64,000 nucleotides of DNA from Myxococcales bacterium (lineage in GTDB: Bacteria > Myxococcota_A > Polyangia > Haliangiales > Haliangiaceae): contig JADJUF010000024.1 of NCBI GenBank assembly GCA_016717005.1, positions 66,126 through 130,125 on the forward strand, in the 5' to 3' direction. Both the position numbers and the translations under genes were made by a program. The notes below the pieces were generated by a model, which saw only the letters and a program-made list of their open reading frames with translations, was not told the DNA's origin and ran no database searches. The stretch's first letter is position 1. The number at the start of each line of letters is the position of its first letter. Shown here in pieces: positions 16,957 through 28,587 of the stretch.

Positions 16957-17276
16957 CCGTCGCCCCAGCACGCGCACTGCACCTCGCGCAACTCGCCGCA
17001 CACTCATGAGCGCCCGTGCCATTCACCGCGGTGACATCTTCTGGATCGCCCCCGACGATTCCAGAGGACCCCGTCCCCCTTTCGGCCCGGCTGTTCTGGC
17101 GCGGCCGGCGGGAACAGCGCGGGGCGCCTGCGTCCGCGACTCGCCCGGGTCCCGATCGGCCGCGAGCCGGAGCGCGCCGCGAGCGGGACGGCCGAAAGGT
17201 TGTCAAAGCTGACACCGTCCCCCTCCAGTCGGCTGGGCAGCGGGAACAGCGAAGGCGGCCTGCGCGTTGACGCGTG
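16957..17276. other. Intergenic region between arr and the next lipoprotein
   Basis: No supported gene. It contains the right inverted REP-like copy (17196-17222) and unstructured GC-rich DNA. Confidence 0.5.
17196..17222 (-). repeat. REP-like repeat, right copy flanking arr (inverted)
   Basis: The reverse complement of this 27-bp stretch reads GGGGACGGTGTCAGCTTTG then ACAACCTT, matching the left copy at 16318-16344 except at two positions. The two copies enclose about 850 bp holding arr. Confidence 0.75.
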
Positions 17277-17900
17277 ATGACGCGGAGCGGGACACGGTCG
17301 CGCGCGAGGTGGGCCGTGGGCGTGGCGCTGCTCGCGGTCGCGCTCGGTGCATGTGGCGATTGCGATGGCGATCAGCCGGCTGATCTTCGAGAGTTTCACG
17401 GCGATCCGTCCGGGGTCGTCTGCGGACAGCGCTGGTCGTACGACCATATGGGATTTGTCTGCAGCGATGCGTGGATGACGCTTCGTGAGCTGGCGCCATT
17501 CAGTCGTCTGCGCTCCGTGAATCTAGATCGTACCACGATCGGTGGCCGCGGCGCGGTGCCGCTGCCCTCAGTCACGAGCCTTGCCGTCTTGGACGCCAAG
17601 GTGCCGCCGGATGCGGTCGCGGTCGCGTTTCCGAATCTCGGTTCGCTCACCGTCAGTGGGAGCGGGTTCGATGTCTCCACGCTGCCCCCGATGCGCCGGC
17701 TCACTCGCCTCGTCGTCGCTCGGACCGCGCCGCCCAGCGGCGAGGCGATCGCGCGCCAGCCGGCCCTGCGGACCGTCGTCCTCAGTTACTTGAAGTGCGA
17801 CGCGTGCGAGGAAGAAGTGGCTGCGGTGATCCGCGCGCTGCGCCCGGATATCGACGTCAAGACGTACACGCTGCATGAACCCCGTCCCGGCGTGAGGTGA
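17277..17900 (+). CDS. Secreted lipoprotein of unknown function, possible leucine-rich-repeat-like fold
   Basis: A 207-residue protein with a lipobox (AVALGAC) and cysteines in the mature region (CGDCDGD, VVCGQRW, CDACEEE). The body has short periodic hydrophobic units such as LRSVNLDRTT, VTSLAVLDAKV and LGSLTVSGSG that resemble a degenerate leucine-rich-repeat solenoid. No family is recognised. Base use is less GC-biased than in neighbouring genes, and it sits in the REP-like patch with arr, so transfer is plausible. GTG at 17274 is an alternative start. Its last codons and stop are duplicated downstream. Confidence 0.6.
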   Translation: MTRSGTRSRARWAVGVALLAVALGACGDCDGDQPADLREFHGDPSGVVCGQRWSYDHMGFVCSDAWMTLRELAPFSRLRSVNLDRTTIGGRGAVPLPSVTSLAVLDAKVPPDAVAVAFPNLGSLTVSGSGFDVSTLPPMRRLTRLVVARTAPPSGEAIARQPALRTVVLSYLKCDACEEEVAAVIRALRPDIDVKTYTLHEPRPGVR

Positions 17901-18040
17901 TCGAGCCAGCAGGGGAGGGCGGGGACGGTGTCAACGTTGAGCTGGGGCGGGGACGGTGAACCCCGTCCCGGCGTGAGGTGATCGAGCCAGGCAGGGGAGG
18001 GCGGGGGACGGCGTCAGCGTTGAGCTGAGGCGGGGAACGG
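17877..18040. repeat. 81-bp tandem duplication of the preceding gene's 3-prime end
   Basis: GAACCCCGTCCCGGCGTGAG begins at 17877 (inside the gene) and again at 17958, offset 81 bp. The copied unit contains the last codons, the TGA stop, and a REP-like GGGGACGGTGTCAACGTTGA. 81 is a multiple of three, so the copy is in frame with the gene. Confidence 0.8.
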
Positions 18041-18193
18041 TGTCACCGTCGAGCTGGGGCGGGGGACGGGGGCAACGTTGACGACCTTGGCTCGCGGGCT
18101 CGCTCGCGGTTGGAGCTGCCAGTCAGCCGCGATGAGATCCACGCGCCGTCATGTGGAGGATCCAGACGCGCTGTCAACGTCGACACCGTCCCC
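17921..18193. repeat. Cluster of REP-like elements
   Basis: Variants of GGGGACGGTGTCAACGTTGA occur at 17921, 18004, 18032 and 18061 on this strand, and an inverted copy (TGTCAACGTCGACACCGTCC) ends at about 18193, three bases before the cvfB stop. Apart from these, 18041-18170 shows no gene. Confidence 0.65.
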
Positions 18194-18195
18194 GG

Positions 18196-19038
18196 TCAGG
18201 TCCGGACCAGCAGGCCGCGGTCGTCGAAGGCGACGGCGCCGTCCTTGAGGAGGCGGCCGACGGCGCGCTTGAAGGCCTTCTTCGAGAGGCCGAAGATGGC
18301 GCGGATCTGGTCGGGGCTGGACTTGTCGCCGACCCGCGGCGCGTCGGGGCGGGACATGATGGCGAGGATGGCGGCGGCGTCGTTGTCGAGCTCGTGGTGG
18401 GCGTGGCCGCGCAGGGACAGCACGAGCTTGCCGTCGGGCAGGATCGCGGCGACGCGGAACTGCGCGGCCTCGCCCCGGCCCAGGCGGTGGGGCTCGGTGG
18501 CCGGCACCAGGCCGACGTAGGCGCGGTCGATGATCACGAACAGGCCGATCGCCGGGTCCTCGCGCCAGGCCACGCCGTCGACCCACTCGTCGAGCTCGAA
18601 GCCGCCGCCCTCGGTCAGCATCGGCGCGACCCGCATGGTCGCGGCCAGGCGCGCGCTCTTGTCGAGGTACAGGCCGAACGGGTGGCGGGCGCCGACGACG
18701 AGCTCGCGGGTCTGCTCGGCGAACGGCACGAACAGCTCCTTGCCCAGGCCCCAGTCGACGAACGCGCCGTGGTCGGTGCACGACGTGACCTCGAGGAACG
18801 CGACCTCGCCCAGCACCAGCGCCGGCGTGGCGGTGGTCGCGACCACGCGCTCGTCGGAGTCGCGGTAGACGAACACCGGCAGGGCGGCGCCGACCGCGGC
18901 GCCCTCGGGCAGCTCGCGCGCCGGCAGGAACACGGTCGCGGCGTCGGGCGCGTCGGCGATCGCGAGCCACGCGCCCGCGGCGTCGACCGAGTGGATCGTC
19001 AGGGTCACGCGCCGGCCCAGCAGGCCTTCCGGAGTCAT
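18196..19038 (-). CDS. cvfB: CvfB-family S1-like RNA-binding protein
   Basis: A 280-residue protein of the CvfB/YitL family: tandem S1-type beta-barrels followed by a C-terminal winged helix. Diagnostic stretches are SCTDHGAFVDWGLGKELFVP, LYLDKSARLAAT and the end, SPDQIRAIFGLSKKAFKRAV then GRLLKDGAVAFDDRGLL. In Firmicutes CvfB binds RNA and influences virulence-factor expression; in Gram-negatives the role is less clear. TACATC lies five bases before the ATG, a near match to the window's start-proximal promoter pattern. The stop is next to an inverted REP-like element. Confidence 0.85.
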   Translation of the reverse strand: MTPEGLLGRRVTLTIHSVDAAGAWLAIADAPDAATVFLPARELPEGAAVGAALPVFVYRDSDERVVATTATPALVLGEVAFLEVTSCTDHGAFVDWGLGKELFVPFAEQTRELVVGARHPFGLYLDKSARLAATMRVAPMLTEGGGFELDEWVDGVAWREDPAIGLFVIIDRAYVGLVPATEPHRLGRGEAAQFRVAAILPDGKLVLSLRGHAHHELDNDAAAILAIMSRPDAPRVGDKSSPDQIRAIFGLSKKAFKRAVGRLLKDGAVAFDDRGLLVRT

Positions 19039-19134
19039 GCGTCGATGTACCCCCGAAGCCGTCGCGGATCAACGCGGGCGGGGCCCGGCCGGCGCGCAGG
19101 TGCGCGGGGGCCCGACGTCTGTCATGCTTGGGGC

Positions 19135-19392
19135 ATGAGCAAGGCGTTGGTTCGTCGCGGTGGCGGCAGCGGGATCGTCCCCGCCGTCTGCAGCCTCTTC
19201 GTCCCCGGCGTCGGTCAGCTGGTCAACCGCGAGACCGACAAGGCCATCGGGGTGTTCGCCGTCTGGGGCATCGCCGGCCTCGGGCTGATCGGCGCCATCC
19301 CGCTGATCGGCGGCGTCGCGGCGCTGGTCGGCGTCGCGACCCACATCTACGCGGTCGGCGACGCCTACGTGCAGGGCCGCCGCAAGGGCTGA
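19135..19392 (+). CDS. Small integral membrane protein
   Basis: An 85-residue protein with a basic N-terminus, the motif VPGVGQLVNRETDKAIGVFA, and two hydrophobic stretches (IGVFAVWGIAGLGLIGAI and LIGGVAALVGVATHIYAVG). The PG-x-GQ-x-N beginning is like TM2/DUF5683-type small membrane proteins. CATGCT ends six bases before the ATG. It is divergent from cvfB. Function unknown. Confidence 0.6.
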   Translation: MSKALVRRGGGSGIVPAVCSLFVPGVGQLVNRETDKAIGVFAVWGIAGLGLIGAIPLIGGVAALVGVATHIYAVGDAYVQGRRKG

Positions 19393-19575
19393 GCGCGCGC
19401 GGCGGTCGACGCACAGCCTGCGCACGAATCCCCGTTCGGCCTCGCGCGGGCGCTCGGTTGCGCCACGCTGGTCGCCCTGACCTACGACGGCCCGCGGCTC
19501 ATCCCGCGCGCCTGCGGCGCGGTCCGCGACGCGGTTCGCGCGACCGCCGCGCGGTGTCGATCGCTGCGCCGGCGC

Positions 19576-21315
19576 TCAGCGCGCGGCGCCGGTCGGGACC
19601 ATGCGGCCGATCGGCACGACGGTCTCGGTCCACTGCGCGATGTGGTTGTTCGAGCCGAGATCCTGGAACGGCAGGCGGAAGGCCGGGCCGGTGGGATCGC
19701 CGCCCATCGCGATGCGGCCGGGAAAGAACGCGGCCATCCAGATCTGCGGCTTGCCCGCGGGCTGGCGCACGCCGAACGCGCGCTTGCTCGAGAAGGTGAT
19801 CCAGTACATGTCCTCGACCACGGCGCCACCGGCGAAGGTCTGGCGGAACGGCGCCCAGCGCGCCCACGAGTTGGTGAGGCCGCCGGCGACGTTGGCGAGG
19901 TCGAGCTTGCGCGGCGGCGCCGAGCCGTCGGCCTTGACCACCCACAGCTCGGCCGAGGCGTCGTCGTAGGCGTCCTCGGTCGAGCGGTTGAACAAGAGCC
20001 ACTGGCCGTCGGGCGAGTACGACGGGTAGTAGTTGTTGCCGCCGTCGGTGACCAGCGGCCGCGGCGCGCCGAACGTGCCGGCGCCGGCGTCGTACGGGAT
20101 CGTCGTGATGATGCCGCCGCCGAAGTGCCAGTCGGCGCCGGGCGAGGTCGCCTGGACGTACGCGAGCGCGTCGCCGCCGGGCGCGAAGTCGGGGTGCGTG
20201 CCCCAGCCGGTGATCGGCACCGTCGAGATCGGCGCGGCGGTGGTGCCGTCGCGCACGGTCAGGACGCCGCGCGAGCTGGTGATCAGGCGGCTGCCGTCGG
20301 GCGAGTAGGTGGCGAAGTTCCAGGCGGCCGGGCTCGGGATCGCGGTGCGGGTCGCGACGTCGACCACCGACGCGGCGCCGTCGCCGCCGTCGTAGGTGAT
20401 GGCCATGCGGGTGCCGTCGCGCGACAGCGCGTGGCAGGCGACGCAGCGCCCGGCCTGGGTGTTGGTGTAGAACTCCTCGGCCGGCTGGCCGACCGCGCCG
20501 AAGTCGTAGCGGAAGATGCCGTAGGGCTGACCGGCGGCGGCGGTGGCGGCCCAGTAGTACAGGCCGCCCTGGAGATCCTCGCGGCCGTGGAACACGCGGT
20601 GGCTGGCGGCGGTGCCGGCGACCGCCGGGCTGGCCTCGGTCAGGCCGCGCACGCCGAGCGTGAGCTGCTCGGCCGAGCGCGCCGCGGTCTCCCACTCGGT
20701 CGGCGTGAAGGCCGTCCAGCCGGTGGCGCCGGCGCGCACGTAGACGCGCTGGTCGACGTGATCGCCGACGAGGCTGACCTCGAACAGATCGTGGCCGTGG
20801 CCGTCGGTCCAGTGGGCCTCGAAGTCGCCGAGGTTGGCGGGCACGATCACCTGATCAGCCGGGTAGACCAGGTCGGGCGCCTGGGCGGGATCGTCGGTGG
20901 CGCCGGCGAACAGGCCGGGCGCGCCGGGCGGGACGTCGGCGGCGACCCGGACGCCGCGCAGGGTGATCTCGATCTGGGCGTCGCCGACCAGCGTGTCGAG
21001 CGTGGCGTGGACCATGCCCTTGCCGGCGCGGCCGCCGCGGGCGGTGAAGGTGGCGCCGGCGAAGTCGCCGAAGGCCGGGTCCGACAGCGACCACGCGACC
21101 TCGGCGGTCACGTCGCGGCCGGGGCCGCCGGGCTCGACCAGCATGACCGTGAACGGCTGGCTGACGGGCGTCCCATTCAAGACCTCGAGCTGGGCCTCGG
21201 CCGGGGTCACGACCAGGGTCGAGCCGGGCTCGATCGTGTCGTCGCCGCTGGTCGATCCGCACCCGACCAGGGCCACGAGGACGGCGGCGCGCGCCGCGAA
21301 GTGACGGAGCAGCAT
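19576..21315 (-). CDS. Lipoprotein with a CxxCH site and a TolB/PD40-like beta-propeller
   Basis: A 579-residue exported lipoprotein (lipobox ALVGC). After an N-terminal Ig-like region (AEAQLEVLNGTPVSQPFTVM) comes a segment with one haem-binding motif, RCVACHALSRDGTRMAITYD, and then WD40/PD40-like blades such as ATYSPDGSRLITSS and YPSYSPDGQWLLFNRSTEDA. The layout resembles secreted proteins of myxobacteria that pair a cytochrome-like CxxCH with a TolB-type propeller. The start at 21315 gives a normal signal peptide; the frame stays open much further upstream but there it is antisense to the kinase gene. Exact role unknown. Confidence 0.75.
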   Translation of the reverse strand: MLLRHFAARAAVLVALVGCGSTSGDDTIEPGSTLVVTPAEAQLEVLNGTPVSQPFTVMLVEPGGPGRDVTAEVAWSLSDPAFGDFAGATFTARGGRAGKGMVHATLDTLVGDAQIEITLRGVRVAADVPPGAPGLFAGATDDPAQAPDLVYPADQVIVPANLGDFEAHWTDGHGHDLFEVSLVGDHVDQRVYVRAGATGWTAFTPTEWETAARSAEQLTLGVRGLTEASPAVAGTAASHRVFHGREDLQGGLYYWAATAAAGQPYGIFRYDFGAVGQPAEEFYTNTQAGRCVACHALSRDGTRMAITYDGGDGAASVVDVATRTAIPSPAAWNFATYSPDGSRLITSSRGVLTVRDGTTAAPISTVPITGWGTHPDFAPGGDALAYVQATSPGADWHFGGGIITTIPYDAGAGTFGAPRPLVTDGGNNYYPSYSPDGQWLLFNRSTEDAYDDASAELWVVKADGSAPPRKLDLANVAGGLTNSWARWAPFRQTFAGGAVVEDMYWITFSSKRAFGVRQPAGKPQIWMAAFFPGRIAMGGDPTGPAFRLPFQDLGSNNHIAQWTETVVPIGRMVPTGAAR

Positions 21316-21462
21316 GCCGGGAGTGTCGCGCAGTCGGGGCCATCTCGTCGAGGGCCGAGTGGCTCGGGCGGAACCTGCGTCACGGCCGAGCCGCGCGATC
21401 GGCCGGACCCGTCGCGAGCCCCGCGCGCGCCGTGACCGACGCGAGTGCGCTATAGAAGGCGC

Positions 21463-22743
<1,281 letters not shown>

Positions 22744-22819
22744 GCGCCCTCGCGATCGCGGTAAGGTCGGTAAGGTCGGTAAGGTGGCGGGCCGCGCAAA
22801 TGCGCTAGGCTTGCCGACG

Positions 22820-23668
<849 letters not shown>

Positions 23669-23673
23669 CCGCC

Positions 23674-24873
<1,200 letters not shown>

Positions 24874-24897
<24 letters not shown>

Positions 24898-25290
24898 CGC
24901 GCCGACGGGTGGTCCAAGGCCGCCGGCGGCTGACGCGCCGACGGGTGGTCCAAGGCCGCCGGCGGCTGACGCGCCGACGGGTGGTCCAAGGCCGCCGGCG
25001 GCTGACGCGCCGACGGGTGGTCCAAGGCCGCCGGCGGCTGACGCGCCGACGGGTGGTCCAAGGCCGCCGGCGGCTGACGCGCCGCCGGGTGGTCCAAGGC
25101 CGCCGGCGGCTAGCGCGCCGGGTGGTCCAAGGCCGGCGGCGGCTGACGCGCCGACGGGTGGTCCAAGGCCGCCGGCGGCTGACGCGCCGACGGGTGGTCC
25201 AGGGCCGCGGGCGGCTGTGGTCCAAGGCCGGCGGCGGCTGCCGCGCGGGCAGGTCGTCGAAGGCGCGGGCGGCTGCCGCGCGGGCGGGTG
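24874..25290. repeat. 36-bp tandem array copied from the VWA gene's 3-prime end
   Basis: TGGTCC recurs every 36 bp from 24874 (inside the gene) through 24910, 24946, 24982, 25018, 25054 and 25090, then in shorter, degenerate units to about 25290. Each regular unit restates the gene ending (TGGTCCAAGGCCGCCGGCGG then CTGA) plus CGCGCCGACGGG. 36 is a multiple of three, so every copy is in frame and carries its own stop. Confidence 0.92.
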
Positions 25291-25324
25291 ACGCGCCAAT
25301 GGCGTGCGTGCGACGCTGACGTGC

Positions 25325-25729
25325 ATGAGCACCGATCCGCGCCGCCGCCTCGACGAGTTCCCGGTCCACCTCGGCCTCGGCGCCACCGTCGTGCCGCTGG
25401 CACGCTTCACCGGCACCGCCGACTGGTACGAGCGCTACGGCGCCGGCTGCGTCGCCGACGGCGCCGAGGGGCGCCTGGTGACGATGCACACCTTCAGCGA
25501 GCCCTGGGCGGTGTGGGAGGTCCATCCCCACGGCGAGGAGCTGGTCGTGTGCACCGCGGGCGAGTTGACGCTGCACCAGGAGGTCGACGGCGCGGTCCAG
25601 ACCGTCGTCCTCACCGCCGGGGAGGCCGCGATCAACCCGCGCGGGGTCTGGCACACCGCCGACGTCGCCGGCGCCGCCACCGCGCTGTTCATCACCGCCG
25701 GCCTGGGCACCGCGCACCGGCCGCGGTGA
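25325..25729 (+). CDS. Cupin-domain protein
   Basis: A 134-residue single-domain cupin. The barrel motifs are recognisable: VWEVHPHGEELVVCTAGELT (motif 1 with His and Glu metal ligands) and GEAAINPRGVWHTADVAG (motif 2 with His). Such small cupins bind a metal and may be enzymes or sensors; the substrate is unknown. It follows the tail array, with no clear ribosome site before the ATG. No close functional link to the GST gene 58 bp downstream can be shown. Confidence 0.72.
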   Translation: MSTDPRRRLDEFPVHLGLGATVVPLARFTGTADWYERYGAGCVADGAEGRLVTMHTFSEPWAVWEVHPHGEELVVCTAGELTLHQEVDGAVQTVVLTAGEAAINPRGVWHTADVAGAATALFITAGLGTAHRPR

Positions 25730-25776
25730 CGCCAGGTCGGACGGCGGCGCGGGCTGGGCGCGCCGCGGGCCTCGGC

Positions 25777-25782
25777 TACAGT
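25777..25782 (+). promoter_or_regulatory. Candidate -10 element of the GST gene
   Basis: TACAGT ends five bases before the ATG at 25788, another instance of the start-proximal TAnnnT arrangement. Confidence 0.45.
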
Positions 25783-25787
25783 GCGCC

Positions 25788-26456
25788 ATGATCATCGTCC
25801 ACCATCTCGAGCGCTCGCGCTCGCACCGCGTGCTGTGGCTGCTCGAGGAGCTGGGCCTGCCGTACGAGCTGGTCACCTACCAGCGCGATCCCAAGACGAT
25901 CCTGGCGCCGCCGGAGCTGCGCGCGATCCACCCGCTCGGGAAGTCGCCGGTGATCACCGACGACGGGGTCACGGTCGCCGAGTCGGGCGCGATCCTCGAG
26001 TACCTGGTCGAGCGACACGGCGGCGGCCGGCTGGCGCCGGCGGTCGGGACGCCCGAGCACCTGCGCTACCGCTACTTTCTGCACTACGCCGAGGGCTCGC
26101 TGATGCCGCCGCTGCTGGTGAAGCTGATCGCGTCGAAGATCGCGAGCGCGAAGATGCCGTTCTTCGCGCGGCCGATCGCGAAGAAGATCGCCGGCTCGCT
26201 CGAGGCCTCGTTCGTCGGGCCCAACCTGACCCGCCACCTGGCGTTCCTCGAGGCCGAGCTGACCGGGCGCGCCTGGTTCTGCGGCGACGAGCTGACCGCC
26301 GCCGACGTCCAGATGAGCTACCCGCTCGAGGCCGCGCTGGCCCGCGGCGGCGAGGCCGCGCGCACCGCCAACCTCACCCGGGTGCTGGCGGCGATGCGCG
26401 CCCGGCCGGCCTACGCCCGCGCGATCGAGCGCGGCGGTCCGATCATGCTCGACTGA
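25788..26456 (+). CDS. Glutathione S-transferase family protein
   Basis: A 222-residue two-domain GST. The N-terminal thioredoxin-like domain starts IIVHHLERSRSHRVLWLLEE, with the Ser of SRSHR at the place of the catalytic serine of the beta/theta-type enzymes, and has the cis-Pro region GKSPVITDDG and ESGAILEYLVERHG. The helical C-terminal domain has the N-capping motif FCGDELTAADVQMSYPLEAA. It probably conjugates or reduces electrophiles. The substrate is not predictable. The glutathione reductase at 41.6 kb is consistent with glutathione use. Confidence 0.85.
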   Translation: MIIVHHLERSRSHRVLWLLEELGLPYELVTYQRDPKTILAPPELRAIHPLGKSPVITDDGVTVAESGAILEYLVERHGGGRLAPAVGTPEHLRYRYFLHYAEGSLMPPLLVKLIASKIASAKMPFFARPIAKKIAGSLEASFVGPNLTRHLAFLEAELTGRAWFCGDELTAADVQMSYPLEAALARGGEAARTANLTRVLAAMRARPAYARAIERGGPIMLD

Positions 26457-26507
26457 GCGCGCGCCGCCTCCGGGCGAGCCCGGGGGTTCCCGCGGTACGA
26501 TGACCGG

Positions 26508-27722
26508 ATGCGCCGCGTCCTGCCGCTCGTCCTCGCGCTCGCTCCCCTCACGGCGATCGCGCAACCAGCGCAACCGGCGCCATCGGCGCCCGCGCCATCG
26601 GCGCCCGCGCAACCCGCGAGCCCGCAACCCGCGGCCGCACAACCCGCGGCCGCGCAACCAGCGCCGCCGGCGCGACCAGCGCCGCCGGCGCGACCAGCGC
26701 CAGCGCCCCCGCCCGCGCAACCGGCGCCCGCGCCTCCCGCGCCCGCGTCGCCCGCGCCCGCGTCGGAGCCGCCTGCGCCGCCGCCCGCGGCGCCGTCGAC
26801 GTTCGATCCCGACGCGCCGCCGCCGCCGGGCTGGCGCTTGATGGTCTCGGACCTGACGATCGTCCGGCTCAACCCGCTGGGGCTCGAGTCGCGCGCGCGC
26901 GCGGGGCTGCAGCGGCGCCTCTACCGGTCCGAGAAGGCGATCAGCAAGACCAACTTCGGGTTCGTCGGCCTGTACCCGAAGCTCAACCCGGCCAGCGCGC
27001 AGCTGGGCGTCGGCGGCGAGCTGCAGCCGCTGTCGATGTTCAACCTCCGGGCGCTGGCCGAGGTCCAGCAGTACTTCGGCACGTTCGGGTACCTGCAGTC
27101 GTTCCCGAGCGCCGACGCCAACTACTCGGACCACGCGCAGAAGGCGCTGCGCGACGACCCGGCGCGCCCGCCCCAGGCCGCGGCGGTGTTCCACGCGTCG
27201 ATCCAGCCGCTGCTCCAGGCCAAGGTCGGCCCGGTCGCGGTGCGGGCGCTCGTGCAGCTCGACTACTGGGACTTCGACGGCCGCGCCGGCGACACCGTCG
27301 CGTACGAGGGCACGTCCGACACGCTCCTGCCCGATCGCGGCTGGACCGTCTCGACCGACACCGACGTGCTCTACACCGGTCGGCCGCGGCTCGCGATCGG
27401 GCTGCGCCACAGCTCGGTCACGCCGCTGTACCAGGCGCGGCACTTCACCGACGCGGCCGCGCACGACGCCTACGACGGCGCCAACGCGCACCATCGGCTC
27501 GGGCTGTTCGCGGCCTACACCTTCCGCGACGACGGCCCGTCACGCTTCAACAAGCCGACGGTGGTCGTGATCGCGTCGTGGTACCTGGCGCACCGCTACC
27601 GGCTCGGCGAGCCCGACGCGATCCCGACCGGCCAGACCGCCGACGACTACGTCAGCCGGGCGTTCCCGTACCTGCTGGTCGGGTTCGCGTTCGAGTCGGA
27701 TCTGTGGGCGGTGGCGCGCTAG
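26508..27722 (+). CDS. Outer-membrane beta-barrel-like protein with a Pro/Ala-rich N-terminal region
   Basis: A 404-residue protein. A signal peptide (cleaved near TAIAQPA) is followed by about 80 residues of Pro/Ala/Gln repeats, then a domain of alternating strands from about 110 to the end (LMVSDLTIVRLNPLGLESRA, VGLYPKLNPASAQLGVGG, PYLLVGFAFESDLWAVAR). It looks like a small outer-membrane barrel; the Pro-rich stretch would be a periplasmic linker. TACGAT ends six bases before the ATG. No named family is recognised. Confidence 0.65.
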   Translation: MRRVLPLVLALAPLTAIAQPAQPAPSAPAPSAPAQPASPQPAAAQPAAAQPAPPARPAPPARPAPAPPPAQPAPAPPAPASPAPASEPPAPPPAAPSTFDPDAPPPPGWRLMVSDLTIVRLNPLGLESRARAGLQRRLYRSEKAISKTNFGFVGLYPKLNPASAQLGVGGELQPLSMFNLRALAEVQQYFGTFGYLQSFPSADANYSDHAQKALRDDPARPPQAAAVFHASIQPLLQAKVGPVAVRALVQLDYWDFDGRAGDTVAYEGTSDTLLPDRGWTVSTDTDVLYTGRPRLAIGLRHSSVTPLYQARHFTDAAAHDAYDGANAHHRLGLFAAYTFRDDGPSRFNKPTVVVIASWYLAHRYRLGEPDAIPTGQTADDYVSRAFPYLLVGFAFESDLWAVAR

Positions 27723-27844
27723 CGTCGAGCCCCCTCGTGGAGCCAGGCGTCGGCGATCGCGGGGCGCAGGCGACCGGCGCGCCTCGGCCTGGTCCATGCG
27801 CCACGCCGCCCGTCACGTCCGCGCGCGCGATCGGCTCGGGGCCG

Positions 27845-28006
27845 CTACTTCTTCCGCAGCCGCGCCGGGCACGGGAACGGCTTGTGGCAGTACTTGCACG
27901 TGAGCGTCGGGCCGGTGGCCTTCGCCACCCGGGTCTGGCGCGCCCGGCAGTGCGGGCACGTGACCTGGAGCGCCTTGAGCACGCCCATGCCGATGATGCC
28001 GATCAT
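27845..28006 (-). CDS. Small zinc-ribbon protein
   Basis: A 53-residue protein beginning MIGIIGMGVLKALQV, with two Cys knuckles, CPHC and CKYC, twenty residues apart and a basic tail (PCPARLRKK). It fits a one-ribbon zinc-binding protein. TACAGT ends five bases before the ATG on this strand, matching the start-proximal promoter pattern and supporting it as a real gene despite its size. It is separated from the gene upstream by 44 bp. Function unknown. Confidence 0.65.
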   Translation of the reverse strand: MIGIIGMGVLKALQVTCPHCRARQTRVAKATGPTLTCKYCHKPFPCPARLRKK

Positions 28007-28050
28007 GGCCGACTGTAGCGCGGGCGCCGCCGCCGGCGAGCGGCCCGGCG

Positions 28051-28422
28051 CTACTCCGGCAGGTCGACGTACGGGATGCGGCCGTTGGCGCGGAAGCCGT
28101 CGCCGTTGGGGATGTAGGCCATCGGCGTGTCGGTGTTGGCGCCGCTGTAGCGCAGGATGAGCTGATCGCCGGCGGCGTCGGTCAGCGCGGCGCCCGGCAT
28201 CGTCGCCTCGAAGGGCTGCGCCGTGAAGCCGGCCGCGAGCGGCTCGAAGTGCTGCATGAACGTCGCGATCGCCACGTCGCCGCCGCTGGCCTTGCGCCAG
28301 ATCAGCTCGAACGTGACGTCGACCGGACGCGTGATGATGCCATCACCCACGAACCGCCAGTCACCGGCGGGGACGTCGGCGACCAGCGTGAACTCGGCCT
28401 CTTGAGGACTCCCGGTCCCCAC
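28051..28422 (-). CDS. Uncharacterised protein in frame with, and just after, a small lipoprotein gene
   Basis: Up to 123 residues with an Ig-like beta-sandwich feel (FTLVADVPAGDWRFVGDG, VDVTFELIWRKASGGDVAI). No ATG is available; a GTG at 28422 is the first possible start but AGGA is too close to it for a good ribosome site. The frame is identical to that of the preceding lipoprotein, three codons after its TGA. It may be an independent gene, or the C-terminal part of one secreted protein split by a stop. Confidence 0.5.
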   Translation of the reverse strand: MGTGSPQEAEFTLVADVPAGDWRFVGDGIITRPVDVTFELIWRKASGGDVAIATFMQHFEPLAAGFTAQPFEATMPGAALTDAAGDQLILRYSGANTDTPMAYIPNGDGFRANGRIPYVDLPE

Positions 28423-28431
28423 TCCTGGCGC

Positions 28432-28587
28432 TCAAAAGGGCGGCGGTTCGGAGCCGACCAGCTGGACCTGGATCTCCGAGCCGTCGAGCGCGAGCCAGAG
28501 CTTGTCGGGGTTGCGGGGCGCGGGCGCGTCGTCCGAGCAGGCGCCGGCGAGCAGGGCGAGGGCGAGCGGAGCGGCGAGGCGGGTCAT
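28432..28587 (-). CDS. Small lipoprotein ending in EPPPF
   Basis: A 51-residue lipoprotein: signal peptide with lipobox LLAGAC, then DKLWLALDGSEIQVQLVGSE and the ending PPPF. Its start overlaps the stop of the methyltransferase gene (ATGA), so the two are co-translated. The KLWL-x-x-DGSE core ending in PPPF gives it the look of a complete small protein, but an in-frame continuation after the TGA leaves open a split gene. Confidence 0.55.
   Translation of the reverse strand: MTRLAAPLALALLAGACSDDAPAPRNPDKLWLALDGSEIQVQLVGSEPPPF

Noticed and set aside
17016..17270. Small open frames between arr and the lipoprotein
   Set aside because: No ribosome site, composition like noise, and the region is mostly REP-like repeat and spacer.
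28432..28434. TGA as selenocysteine codon
   Set aside because: No SECIS-like hairpin was evident after it and no redox motif surrounds it; a plain stop or mutation is simpler.
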